In this document: positions 1-5,626 of the stretch, piece after piece
Layout of the letters: every line of letters starts with the position of its first letter
Numbering within the stretch: position 1 is the first letter of the stretch
Program-made: the position numbers and the translations under genes
From: an uncultured Clostridia bacterium
GTDB taxonomy: Bacteria > Bacillota > Clostridia > Oscillospirales > Oscillospiraceae
Direction: 5' to 3'
Length of the DNA stretch: 5,626 nt
Assembly: GCA_947177115.1 (NCBI GenBank)
Contig: CAMWTG010000188.1
Coordinates: 1 to 5,626, forward strand
Notes under the pieces: model-generated
The model's input: the letters and a program-made list of their open reading frames with translations, nothing else
What the model was told of the DNA's origin: nothing
Database searches by the model: none

Positions 1-1704
1 GAGGCCGACCTCTCCCGCCCCACCCGGGAAAAACTGGACAGGCTTTCCGAAATTCTGAACATTCCCCCAGAAACCTGGGCGGAGATTGACGCGGAGACGG
101 AAGCCGCCAACAAGCCCCCGGATACCTCCCGCCCCTGGAAGATCGCCACGGCGGCGCTGGCGGTGGTGTGCGTGGTGCTGGCCGTCTGTCTGACCATTAC
201 GCTATGGCCCAAAACCAATGTGGACGTGCCCCGTCCGGCAGAAGATCGATGGGGTCAAGAGCCCCCAGAGGAGGACCCCATCCCGGAAGGGCCCCCCGCC
301 GCGCCTGTGGACACCTCCACGATTTATCCCGACATCCTGCCTGTAACGCTCAGCAGGGATTTCGATTTCGGTGACCAGCCATTGGGAGAGTACGACCCGG
401 CGGAGGTGCCGTTTCTGGACGATCTAGAGGAATTACAGAAAAACGAACTGGCGGGCTTTATGTTCGGAGATACTGCTAATCATGGCCCGGGGGACAGCTG
501 GTGCCATCTGAGCATCGTCAAAGCCAATACCCGCACAGACGAAAGAGGCACCGCGTTCTCTGACGTGTACCTCCTTTACGCCCTCCCGGATGAAAACGGA
601 GAGCTAGATTACAAGATCCTGTTCCGCATGGCGGCGGAAAACCACTATGTCAACGCTGATCCCGGCGCCGTTACCGTGGAGCCTTTCTTCAACGTCCTGG
701 GCCACGATGGCTTCAAGGTTCTGATTACCGTAGGGGCATCCGGCAGATGGGGCTTTTATCTCACCCAGCGTCCCGATGGCACCCCCGCCATGATGACGAA
801 TACCGCGGGCACCTCTCTGGAGGCGGACGTGGACGAGGACGGCGTGCTGGAGATCATCGATATGTGGAAAAACAACCCTACCTGGGAGATCACCGACACC
901 GAGGAAGGACAGGAAGGAGCTTTTATCTATACCCTCTCCACCCTCAATGAAGATTTTCCCGGTGCGCTGGCAAATCTCTGCTTTGATCCGGAAAGGGGCG
1001 GTTTTGTGGTACTCAGCTCCGAGGATACCGTCCTGGCTCGCTACGCCTTGCAGGACGGACTGATCGTGCGCCTGCCCCTGACGGACTTTTCCGCTCTGGA
1101 CTACCCGGATGTTGCGGGCACAAAAGTGACCTTTGTGCCCGATGTGGAAATCCTCTCCGACAGCCTAAACCCGGACGAGCTCCTGCCCTACACGGACACC
1201 GTTCGTATCACCCACCGCCAGCAAGCATATCTGGCCCTCCAGGAGCTGTATAACCTGACAGGATTGAAGGTGGACGAGTGTTACTGCACCGCCAATGAGT
1301 ACGGGGTGCTTTTCTCCCTCCTGCCGGACGGCTTCAACCAGCGGAGCTTCTTCTGCATGGATTTCAACACCCGCTACGGCAATGTGGACAATATCCCCAG
1401 CATCCACATCAGCTGGAAAGAACTGGGCAACGATTGGTCCCCCCTGTCCCTAGCGGACGCAGTCCGTCCCGAGAATTGGGTGGAGGGTGAAGCGGAAATC
1501 ATGCTGTGGTACTACAGCCGCATGAAGATTTTCAACACTGGGGAGGCCTCCAGTGCCAACCGGGGCGACCCCTCCTACGCCAACCTGGGGGAGCTTTGGC
1601 TGGAAAACGGGGACCTGTATAACTATTTCATGGAGGAGACAGAGTATGGTCCTGTCCTGACGGGCATCACCGGCCCCTACCCCGGCGGGGAGGTCAACCA
1701 CTGA
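1..1704 (+). CDS. Membrane-anchored XRE/HTH-like protein with unknown ectodomain (5' end missing)
   Basis: The frame is open from the first base, so the protein begins outside the window; 567 residues are visible. The GTG at 163 lies inside the membrane segment and is not a credible start. Visible residues 4-26 (LSRPTREKLDRLSEILNIPP region) look like the last helices of an XRE/Cro-type helix-turn-helix domain, which typically ends with a 'P-x-x-x-x-L-x-x-L-x-x-x-L-x-I' pattern. A charged, Pro-rich linker follows, then one hydrophobic segment at about 47-69, then a Pro/Glu-rich stretch (about 77-105) and an ectodomain of about 460 residues. The ectodomain has a DxDxDG acidic motif at 276-281 followed by E284, like calcium-binding loops of FG-GAP/VCBS-type repeats. 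The topology suggests DNA-binding inside and sensing outside, which is inference. I do not recognise the ectodomain. Its neighbour pdaA is convergent, so they are not co-transcribed. The HTH call rests on a partial domain. Confidence 0.8.
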   Translation, partial: EADLSRPTREKLDRLSEILNIPPETWAEIDAETEAANKPPDTSRPWKIATAALAVVCVVLAVCLTITLWPKTNVDVPRPAEDRWGQEPPEEDPIPEGPPAAPVDTSTIYPDILPVTLSRDFDFGDQPLGEYDPAEVPFLDDLEELQKNELAGFMFGDTANHGPGDSWCHLSIVKANTRTDERGTAFSDVYLLYALPDENGELDYKILFRMAAENHYVNADPGAVTVEPFFNVLGHDGFKVLITVGASGRWGFYLTQRPDGTPAMMTNTAGTSLEADVDEDGVLEIIDMWKNNPTWEITDTEEGQEGAFIYTLSTLNEDFPGALANLCFDPERGGFVVLSSEDTVLARYALQDGLIVRLPLTDFSALDYPDVAGTKVTFVPDVEILSDSLNPDELLPYTDTVRITHRQQAYLALQELYNLTGLKVDECYCTANEYGVLFSLLPDGFNQRSFFCMDFNTRYGNVDNIPSIHISWKELGNDWSPLSLADAVRPENWVEGEAEIMLWYYSRMKIFNTGEASSANRGDPSYANLGELWLENGDLYNYFMEETEYGPVLTGITGPYPGGEVNH

Positions 1705-1737
1705 AAAAGAAAGACGGCCCCGCGAGGACGCGGGGCC
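1703..1737 (-). terminator. Intrinsic terminator of pdaA
   Basis: Read on the minus strand, a 9-bp perfect GC stem (GGCCCCGCG, 1737-1729, with CGCGGGGCC, 1724-1716) closes a 4-nt TCCT loop and is followed directly by the T-rich run GTCTTTCTTTTTC (1715-1703). It lies about 45 nt beyond the pdaA stop. The T-run overlaps the end of the convergent gene. On the plus strand the same stem is preceded by A's and has no T-run after it, so it is a good terminator only for the minus strand. Confidence 0.75.
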
Positions 1738-1764
1738 CTGCGGGAACAGCATCCCGCAGGGCCC
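1733..1764. repeat. 13-bp perfect inverted repeat overlapping the pdaA terminator
   Basis: GGGCCCTGCGGGA (1733-1745) and TCCCGCAGGGCCC (1752-1764) are exact reverse complements around a 6-nt loop. The left arm shares 1733-1737 with the terminator stem at 1716-1737, so the two hairpins cannot both form fully. In the plus direction it is the last hairpin after the HTH-protein stop, but no T-run follows (GATGTCCCC), so any termination there would be of a non-classical kind. It sits in the 78-bp gap between convergent genes. Confidence 0.7.
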
Positions 1765-1782
1765 GATGTCCCCGCCGGGAGG

Positions 1783-2613
1783 TCACAGCACTCCCGGCAG
1801 CTCCTCTAGGGAACGGAAGGTATATCCCATATCCTCCCATTTGCCCAGCAGCTCGTCCAGGATCTCTGCGTTGGTCCGGGAGGTGGAGTGGAGCAGGACA
1901 ATGGCCCCATCGTGGATGCGGGGCAGGAGCTTGGCGTAGGCCTGCTCCGCTGTGGGCTGATCATCGGTATTCCAGTCCACGTAGGCCAGGCTCCAGAAAA
2001 CGGTCTTATAGCCCAGGGCCTGGGCCTGCTTTAAGTTTTCTTCGCTGTACTTCCCCTGGGGCGGGCGGTAGAAGGAGGAGAGAGGCTTGCCCGTGGTCTG
2101 TTCATAAAGCTCCGCCAGACTGTCCAGCTCCTTCTGAAAGGCCTCCTGCTGGGAGATGCTGGACATATCCGGGTGATGGAAGGTGTGGTTGCCCACGATG
2201 TGTCCCTCATCGGCCATGCGGCGGACGATGTCCGGGGCGGATTCCACCATGTGGCCCACCACAAAGAAGGCGGCGGGGGCGTTGTGCTTTTTCAGGGCGT
2301 CCAGGATCTGCTCCGTATAACCGTTTTCATAGCCGCAGTCAAAGGTAAGATAAATTACCTTTTGCGATGTGTCGCCAAGATAATACGCGTTGTATTTTGC
2401 CAGTTCCTCCAGTGAGGCGTTGCCCACCGGAGGTTGTCCTTCTGTGGGGAAGGATAGCCCCCAGTTTCCGGCGGAGGCGGGGATAGCGGTGGGAGAGGCG
2501 GCGGGGAGGGCTTCCTCTCCGGTTCGCCAGAGGGAGAGAAGGACGGCGGCGGCCAGCAGAGCCGCCGTCAGGAGGCTGAAAATAAGAAGAGATCGCTTAT
2601 TGGCAGAAGACAT
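1783..2613 (-). CDS. pdaA: PdaA-like polysaccharide deacetylase (muramic-delta-lactam de-N-acetylase)
   Basis: This 276-residue protein resembles Bacillus subtilis PdaA through most of its length. PdaA removes the acetyl group from muramic acid residues so that muramic-delta-lactam can form in the spore cortex, a mark read by germination lytic enzymes. Residues 8-28 are a signal/anchor helix, followed by a Pro/Ala linker and a NodB domain from about 86. Visible NodB motifs: TFDCG (90-94, D92 as likely base), metal-binding HTFHH (143-147), RPPQG (183-187), VDW (212-214) and LLHS (240-243). PdaA-specific stretches include NWG (50-52), KYNAYYLGDT (73-82) and YENGYT (95-100). The start at 2613 is preferred: AAAGGAG (2629-2623) lies 9 nt upstream, while the alternative ATG at 2694 has no ribosome site and lies upstream of a sporulation-type promoter. 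Cys93 replaces the Asn/Asp usual in this motif. The family assignment is firm; the cortex role is inferred from homology. Confidence 0.92.
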   Translation of the reverse strand: MSSANKRSLLIFSLLTAALLAAAVLLSLWRTGEEALPAASPTAIPASAGNWGLSFPTEGQPPVGNASLEELAKYNAYYLGDTSQKVIYLTFDCGYENGYTEQILDALKKHNAPAAFFVVGHMVESAPDIVRRMADEGHIVGNHTFHHPDMSSISQQEAFQKELDSLAELYEQTTGKPLSSFYRPPQGKYSEENLKQAQALGYKTVFWSLAYVDWNTDDQPTAEQAYAKLLPRIHDGAIVLLHSTSRTNAEILDELLGKWEDMGYTFRSLEELPGVL

Positions 2614-2622
2614 TTTGTTTTT

Positions 2623-2629
2623 CTCCTTT
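2623..2629 (-). promoter_or_regulatory. Ribosome binding site deciding the pdaA start
   Basis: AAAGGAG on the minus strand lies 9 nt before the ATG at 2613. The longer in-frame ATG at 2694 is preceded by CTGCTTTTT, with no Shine-Dalgarno match, so this site settles the start. Confidence 0.8.
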
Positions 2630-2646
2630 AGATGCGGAATGCTCGT

Positions 2647-2675
2647 TATTTTGCCCGGGAAAATATCCTTTATGC
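2647..2675 (-). promoter_or_regulatory. Sigma-F/sigma-G-type forespore promoter of pdaA
   Basis: On the minus strand GCATA (2675-2671) and CAAAATA (2653-2647) are separated by exactly 17 nt. Known forespore promoters have roughly GnATA, 17-18 nt, CATnnTA; only the third base of the -10 element differs. The expected transcript start is near 2640, about 27 nt before the ATG at 2613, leaving room for the ribosome site at 2629-2623. B. subtilis pdaA is controlled by sigma-G, which fits. The assignment comes from eye matching of short motifs, and sigma-F cannot be told from sigma-G here. Confidence 0.55.
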
Positions 2676-2703
2676 GGCGGTTGGGCGTTTCCATAAAAAG
2701 CAG

Positions 2704-2732
2704 TTGACGCAGGGGGAGAAAAATTCTATAAT
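2704..2732 (+). promoter_or_regulatory. Near-consensus sigma-A promoter
   Basis: TTGACG (2704-2709), a 17-nt spacer and a perfect TATAAT (2727-2732) form an almost ideal housekeeping promoter reading rightward. Transcription should begin at about 2738-2740. The next good start codon in that direction is at 3025, giving a leader of about 285 nt for the moxR operon. It is divergent from the pdaA promoter and about 30 bp from it, so the two could interfere. Confidence 0.75.
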
Positions 2733-2739
2733 TGCAGGA

Positions 2740-3024
2740 GATCGGTCTTGATTCAGTTGAGAAGGCGCGCTTTGCACGACCTTTTGGTTAGCCCGGTGCG
2801 CGGTCCGGTACCTGGATCGGGGTTCGGCTTGCTTCAGGGCCCGTGCTTCGGCGGTCTGTCTTCCCTCATGCTTCTTTCCGAATTGCGGGAAGATTGCCGG
2901 GAAGAGAGCGGCCGTTCATGAACTATTTGCAGGCGCGGGGCCGCTGGAAGTAATTTTGAATATTGCTGTAAGACAAGAAGAATGGAGCATTCGCGCCCTC
3001 CGGGATGCGAAAAGGAAAACACCG
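2740..3024 (+). other. Structured leader or small RNA upstream of the moxR operon
   Basis: This stretch follows the strong promoter at 2704-2732 and has no convincing protein gene. Inverted repeats suggest a folded RNA: CGCGC/GCGCG (2766-2770 with 2798-2802) enclosing GACC/GGTT; GGTCC/GGATC (2802-2806 with 2814-2818); a C(TTCG)G tetraloop at 2846-2851; a hairpin 2873-2880 with 2886-2893 enclosed by TCTTCCC/GGGAAGA (2859-2865 with 2899-2905); and GCGGCC/GGCCGC (2908-2913 with 2939-2944). The perfect palindrome GTTCATGAAC is at 2914-2923. Weak long-range pairing (2745-2749 with 2970-2974; 2751-2756 with 2956-2961) could close the whole as one domain. After 2944 there is only a short T-run (TTTT, 2954-2957), a weak terminator at best. 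I could not match it to T-box, SAM, cobalamin, c-di-GMP, SRP, RNase P or tmRNA signatures. A 6S-like RNA remains a loose possibility. Confidence 0.4.
3011..3016 (+). promoter_or_regulatory. Ribosome binding site deciding the moxR start
   Basis: AAAGGA lies 8 nt before the ATG at 3025. The frame could also open at TTG 2956, preceded by a weaker GGAAG (2946-2950), which would add 23 residues that do not resemble the normal MoxR N-terminus. Confidence 0.7.
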
Positions 3025-3960
3025 ATGAACGAACGAAATTTAGCCTCCGAAGTGGTCACGGAGGTAAAAAAAGCCATTGTCGGCAAGGACACCGTCCTTG
3101 TCAAGGTCCTGGCCGCCATTCTGGCCCGGGGTCACATCCTTCTGGAGGACATCCCTGGCGTGGGGAAAACCACCCTGGCCCTGGCTTTTGCCAAGGCCCT
3201 GGATCTCCAGTTCTCCCGGGTGCAGTTCACCCCTGATGTGATGCCTTCCGACATCACAGGCTTCTCCATTTACAACAAGGAAACGGGAAAGATGACCTAT
3301 CAGCCGGGGGCGGTGATGTGCAACCTCTTCCTGGCCGATGAGCTCAACCGGGCCACCAGCCGGACCCAGTCCGCCCTGCTTGAGGCCATGGAGGAGGGGC
3401 AGGTCACCGTGGACGGCGTTACCCGCCCGGTGCCCCAGCCCTTTATGGTCATCGCCACACAGAACCCCGCGGGAGCCTCCGGCACTCAGAAGCTGCCGGA
3501 CAGCCAGCTGGACCGGTTCCTGCTGCGCCTGAGCATGGGCTATCCCTCTGAGGCCGAGGAGCTGGAGATGCTCCGCCGGAGGCAGTACGGCCAGGCCATG
3601 GAGGGCGTGCGCCAGGTGGTGGATAAGGATTCCCTGGAGCAGATGCGCCGGGCCGCTGACCGCGTCCACGTCAGCGAGGCCGTCATGCAGTACATCATCC
3701 GGCTGGTGAACGCCACTCGGAAACATCCCCAGCTTCTTCAGGGGGCCAGCCCCCGGGCCACCCTGGCGGTCACCGGACTCAGCCGCGCCGTGGCCTTCCT
3801 CCGGGCCAGGGATTATGTGGTGCCGGAGGATGTGCAGGCCATCTGGGTGGATGCTGTGGCCCACCGGCTGCTGCTGGTCCCCGGGGCGGAGCGCACTGTT
3901 GATGTCCAGGAGATCGCCCGCGCCGCCCTGCGGAGCGTGGACGCCCCCAGGATCCAGTGA
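3025..3960 (+). CDS. MoxR-family AAA+ ATPase
   Basis: This 311-residue protein has the normal length and full motif set of the MoxR family, cytoplasmic AAA+ ATPases believed to act as chaperones that mature or remodel partner proteins, often together with DUF58/von Willebrand A proteins. Walker A is GVGKTT (45-50), Walker B LFLADE (101-106), sensor 1 ATQN (144-147), the arginine-finger region QLDRF (161-165), and sensor 2 GASPRA (240-245). The conserved FTPDVMPSDITG block (68-79) is also present. The N-terminus VTEVKKAIVGKD (11-22) is where family members usually begin, which supports ATG 3025. All catalytic residues appear intact. It is first in an operon with the DUF58 gene 4 bp downstream, and it is probably transcribed from the sigma-A promoter at 2704-2732 through a long leader. 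The client protein cannot be told from sequence. Confidence 0.95.
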   Translation: MNERNLASEVVTEVKKAIVGKDTVLVKVLAAILARGHILLEDIPGVGKTTLALAFAKALDLQFSRVQFTPDVMPSDITGFSIYNKETGKMTYQPGAVMCNLFLADELNRATSRTQSALLEAMEEGQVTVDGVTRPVPQPFMVIATQNPAGASGTQKLPDSQLDRFLLRLSMGYPSEAEELEMLRRRQYGQAMEGVRQVVDKDSLEQMRRAADRVHVSEAVMQYIIRLVNATRKHPQLLQGASPRATLAVTGLSRAVAFLRARDYVVPEDVQAIWVDAVAHRLLLVPGAERTVDVQEIARAALRSVDAPRIQ

Positions 3961-3964
3961 CGCC

Positions 3965-4966
3965 ATGTGGAGGCGGCGCATTCTGTACACCCTCGCCCTG
4001 CTGCTGGCCTATCTGGGTCAGATCCTGGACGTGGGGTATCTGTTTCATTTCATCTTTTTTGCGGTCCTGGCCCTGCCCCTCCTGGGGCTGCTGCTGAGCC
4101 TGCCGGCCATGCTGGGGTGCCGGGCGGAGCTGGTGTGCTCCGCCCCCAGGGTCTTCCGGGGGGAGACCGCCTCCTGGTCTCTGCAGCTGGACAACCGTTT
4201 CCACCTGCCCCTGGCCCGGGCGTCCTGCCGGCTGCGGGTATCCAACCGCATGACCGGGGAGGCGCACAGGGACCGGGCCGTCCTGCGGGGCATGACGCCG
4301 GAGGAGGACCGGAGCTGGACGCTGGAGACGGACCACTGCGGCGCGGTGGACTGCCAGGTAGAGGGGCTGTGGGTGTGCGACTGCCTGGGGCTGTTTGCCC
4401 TGCCGGTGCGGCCACCCAGGCCAAGCACTTTGCTGACGGTTCCCCTGCCGGAGGAACCGGGGGCTATCGAGCTGCCGGAGGGCGCGGGAGCCGCCGCGCC
4501 CCAGCCCAAGGGGAAGACGGTTTTCGGCGAGAATTATGAGCTGCGCCCCTACCGGGAAGGGGACAGCCTGCGGATGGTCCATTGGAAAATGACCGCCAAG
4601 CGGGACGAGCTGGTTACCCGGGAGCCGCCGGAGGACACCCGGCCCCTGCCGGTGCTGACCTTCGACCACTTCGGCCCTCTGGCCCAGGTGGACCGGGCCC
4701 TGGACCGTCTGGAGGGATACAGCCTGGCCCTGCTGGACCGGGAGCGGCCCCATGAGGTCCGTTGGGCCCACCCGGAAACGGGAGCAGTCCGTATCTTCCA
4801 GGTGGCCGGGGAACGGGACTGGGAGATCTGCCTGGCTGCGATCCTGTCGGACCCCGCCCCCCTCCGCGGGCGCTCCATCCTGTCGGAGGCCCTGGCCCGG
4901 GGGAGCAGCAGGCCCGTTTATCAGATCCACGTCAGCGGGAAGGAGGACCTCCATGGGAAAACTTGA
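3965..4966 (+). CDS. DUF58 domain protein, MoxR partner
   Basis: This 333-residue protein has two adjacent hydrophobic segments at about 6-23 and 27-50, so it is likely membrane-anchored with its remainder in the cytoplasm. The DUF58 signature is clear at about 191-222: YELRPYREGD, then S-L-R-x-V-H-W-K-x-T-A-K, then ELVTRE. A beta-rich stretch with Cys-rich patches (C125, C130, C138, C140) precedes it. The C-terminal part corresponds to the von Willebrand A-like fold of this family, but the metal-site DxSxS pattern is not seen; its place appears taken by TFDHFGP (232-238). The ATG at 3965 follows the moxR stop by 4 bp with only a weak upstream AGGA, suggesting translational coupling. DUF58 proteins are commonly encoded directly after MoxR and before a transglutaminase-like protein, as here. 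The biochemical role is not established. Confidence 0.88.
   Translation: MWRRRILYTLALLLAYLGQILDVGYLFHFIFFAVLALPLLGLLLSLPAMLGCRAELVCSAPRVFRGETASWSLQLDNRFHLPLARASCRLRVSNRMTGEAHRDRAVLRGMTPEEDRSWTLETDHCGAVDCQVEGLWVCDCLGLFALPVRPPRPSTLLTVPLPEEPGAIELPEGAGAAAPQPKGKTVFGENYELRPYREGDSLRMVHWKMTAKRDELVTREPPEDTRPLPVLTFDHFGPLAQVDRALDRLEGYSLALLDRERPHEVRWAHPETGAVRIFQVAGERDWEICLAAILSDPAPLRGRSILSEALARGSSRPVYQIHVSGKEDLHGKT
4940..4946 (+). promoter_or_regulatory. Strong ribosome binding site inside the DUF58 gene
   Basis: AAGGAGG, a perfect anti-16S match, lies 6 nt before the ATG at 4953, within the last codons of the DUF58 gene. It fixes the start of the next gene despite the 14-nt overlap with the DUF58 stop at 4964-4966. 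Confidence 0.8.
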
Positions 4967-5626
4967 CGATCCCAGGCTGGAAGGAAAGCTCCTTCTTCTG
5001 ACGGGGGACTTTGCCGCCGCGCTGCTGCTGACGGCGGGCACCGCCCTAGCGTTCCTCTCCGGCTACCAGCTGGAGGTGGACCGGGGAGCGGTCCTTGTTT
5101 TCTGCATCTTCGCCTCGGCGGTATCCGCCGTTCTGCACAGCCTGCGCCGTCCCTGGTGGTCCATAGGAGGGGCCGCTGCCGCTGCCGCCGTCTTTTGGTG
5201 GACGCGGGAGGAAACTTTTCCGGTGTTGCAGTGGATCTGCCAGAAGATGGGCCTGCTGCCCGGCATCTATATCATATGGAGCAGTCAGTGGGAGGAGCGG
5301 CTGCTGCCGGTTTTCCTGCTGCTGTGCGCTGCGCTGGCCTGGCTGATGGGCTGGGCGGTGGTGCGGCTGCGGGCGTGGTACCTGGCGGCGCTGCTGTCTC
5401 TTGTGCCGCTGCTGCCCGCTGTTCAAATGGGCGTGCTGCCCTCCTGGGGCGCCATGCTGGCGGCGTTTGCCGGGTGGGGGAGCCTGCTGCTGACGGCCCT
5501 TTTCCGGCGGGAGGATCTGGCCGGTTTGGGGCGGGCCCAGCTGCTGAGCCTGACGGGCATGGGGGCGCTGATCCTGCTCCTGGTCATGGCCCTGCCCATG
5601 GAGGGCTACATCCGGCCCCAGTGGGC
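4953..5626 (+). CDS. Polytopic membrane protein, probable TgpA-type transglutaminase-like (3' end missing)
   Basis: The frame opens at ATG 4953 and stays open to the window end, giving 224 residues. A perfect Shine-Dalgarno site lies 6 nt upstream, and the start overlaps the DUF58 gene by 14 nt, so the genes are translationally coupled. The visible part is almost all membrane: likely helices at about 19-37, 44-62, 70-83, 117-136, 141-156, 162-184 and 197-214, with a short Arg/Glu-rich loop at 185-196. Proteins third in MoxR-DUF58 operons usually have six or seven N-terminal helices followed by an extracytoplasmic transglutaminase-like domain with a Cys-His-Asp triad and a final membrane helix (TgpA/DUF3488 and DUF4129 types). 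The helix count and position fit. The catalytic domain lies outside the window, so the product is inferred from context and topology, not from active-site residues. Confidence 0.65.
   Translation, partial: MGKLDDPRLEGKLLLLTGDFAAALLLTAGTALAFLSGYQLEVDRGAVLVFCIFASAVSAVLHSLRRPWWSIGGAAAAAAVFWWTREETFPVLQWICQKMGLLPGIYIIWSSQWEERLLPVFLLLCAALAWLMGWAVVRLRAWYLAALLSLVPLLPAVQMGVLPSWGAMLAAFAGWGSLLLTALFRREDLAGLGRAQLLSLTGMGALILLLVMALPMEGYIRPQW

Noticed and set aside
2614..2694. N-terminal extension of PdaA beginning at ATG 2694
   Set aside because: It has no ribosome binding site, would place a charged stretch before the signal anchor, and begins upstream of the sporulation-type promoter; 2613 has a strong site at the right spacing.
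2766..2850. Possible tRNA or T-box leader, suggested by GGTTCG and GGTACC strings
   Set aside because: No acceptor stem, anticodon arm or T-box antiterminator sequence could be placed, and the downstream gene is not an amino-acid gene.
2914..2923. Palindrome GTTCATGAAC as an operator
   Set aside because: It is a single 10-bp perfect palindrome far downstream of the promoter and inside a larger RNA stem, with no second copy in the window to support a protein site.
2956..3024. TTG start adding 23 residues to the MoxR protein
   Set aside because: It has a weaker ribosome site, a rarer start codon, and an extension unlike MoxR N-termini; ATG 3025 has AAAGGA 8 nt upstream.
3040..3990. Minus-strand open frame of 316 codons opposite moxR
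   Set aside because: It is a mirror of a gene with all AAA+ motifs intact; its composition is His/Gly/Gln-rich and it shows no domain.
4942..4952. GGAGGACCTCC inverted repeat covering the ribosome site of the third operon gene
   Set aside because: The arms are separated by one base, so a full hairpin cannot form; at best three pairs close a five-base loop, too weak to hide the site.
3779..5041. Long minus-strand open frame of 420 codons opposite the DUF58 gene
   Set aside because: It is rich in Pro, Gln, Gly and Arg, as expected of the antisense of a GC-rich gene, and overlaps three well-supported plus-strand genes.

Overview
The window looks like a piece of chromosome from a GC-rich, endospore-forming Clostridia species. 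The Oscillospiraceae (Flavonifractor/Lawsonibacter/Oscillibacter-like) are the best guess. This is inferred from high GC, Gram-positive style Shine-Dalgarno sites, a spore-cortex PdaA gene, and a membrane-bound XRE-type regulator of a kind common in that group. I see no mobile element, tRNA, rRNA, CRISPR array or insertion sequence.

Layout. Bases 1-1704 (+) hold the 3' part of a membrane-anchored XRE/HTH-like protein whose large ectodomain I do not recognise. It converges on a minus-strand pdaA (1783-2613), the muramic-delta-lactam de-N-acetylase of spore cortex synthesis. The 78 bp between them contain two overlapping, mutually exclusive GC-rich hairpins. One is followed by a T-rich run on the minus strand and should terminate pdaA. 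Upstream of pdaA there is a site resembling a forespore sigma-F/sigma-G promoter, which favours the start at 2613 over a longer reading frame beginning at 2694.

Bases 2614-3024 carry no convincing protein gene. They hold two divergent promoters: the sporulation-type one reading toward pdaA, and a near-consensus sigma-A promoter (TTGACG-N17-TATAAT) reading rightward. The rightward promoter leads into a leader of about 285 nt rich in inverted repeats, which could be a regulatory leader, an independent small RNA, or both.

Bases 3025-5626 (+) are a tightly packed operon: a MoxR-family AAA+ ATPase, a DUF58 protein 4 bp later, and, overlapping it by 14 nt, the start of a polytopic membrane protein that is probably a TgpA-type transglutaminase-like protein cut off by the window end. 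MoxR-DUF58-transglutaminase is a recurring bacterial gene set, thought to act as a chaperone-like ATPase module working with membrane-bound partners at the cell envelope; its substrate is unknown here.

No wholly new system is evident. The least explained parts are the structured leader at 2740-3024 and the ectodomain of the first protein.
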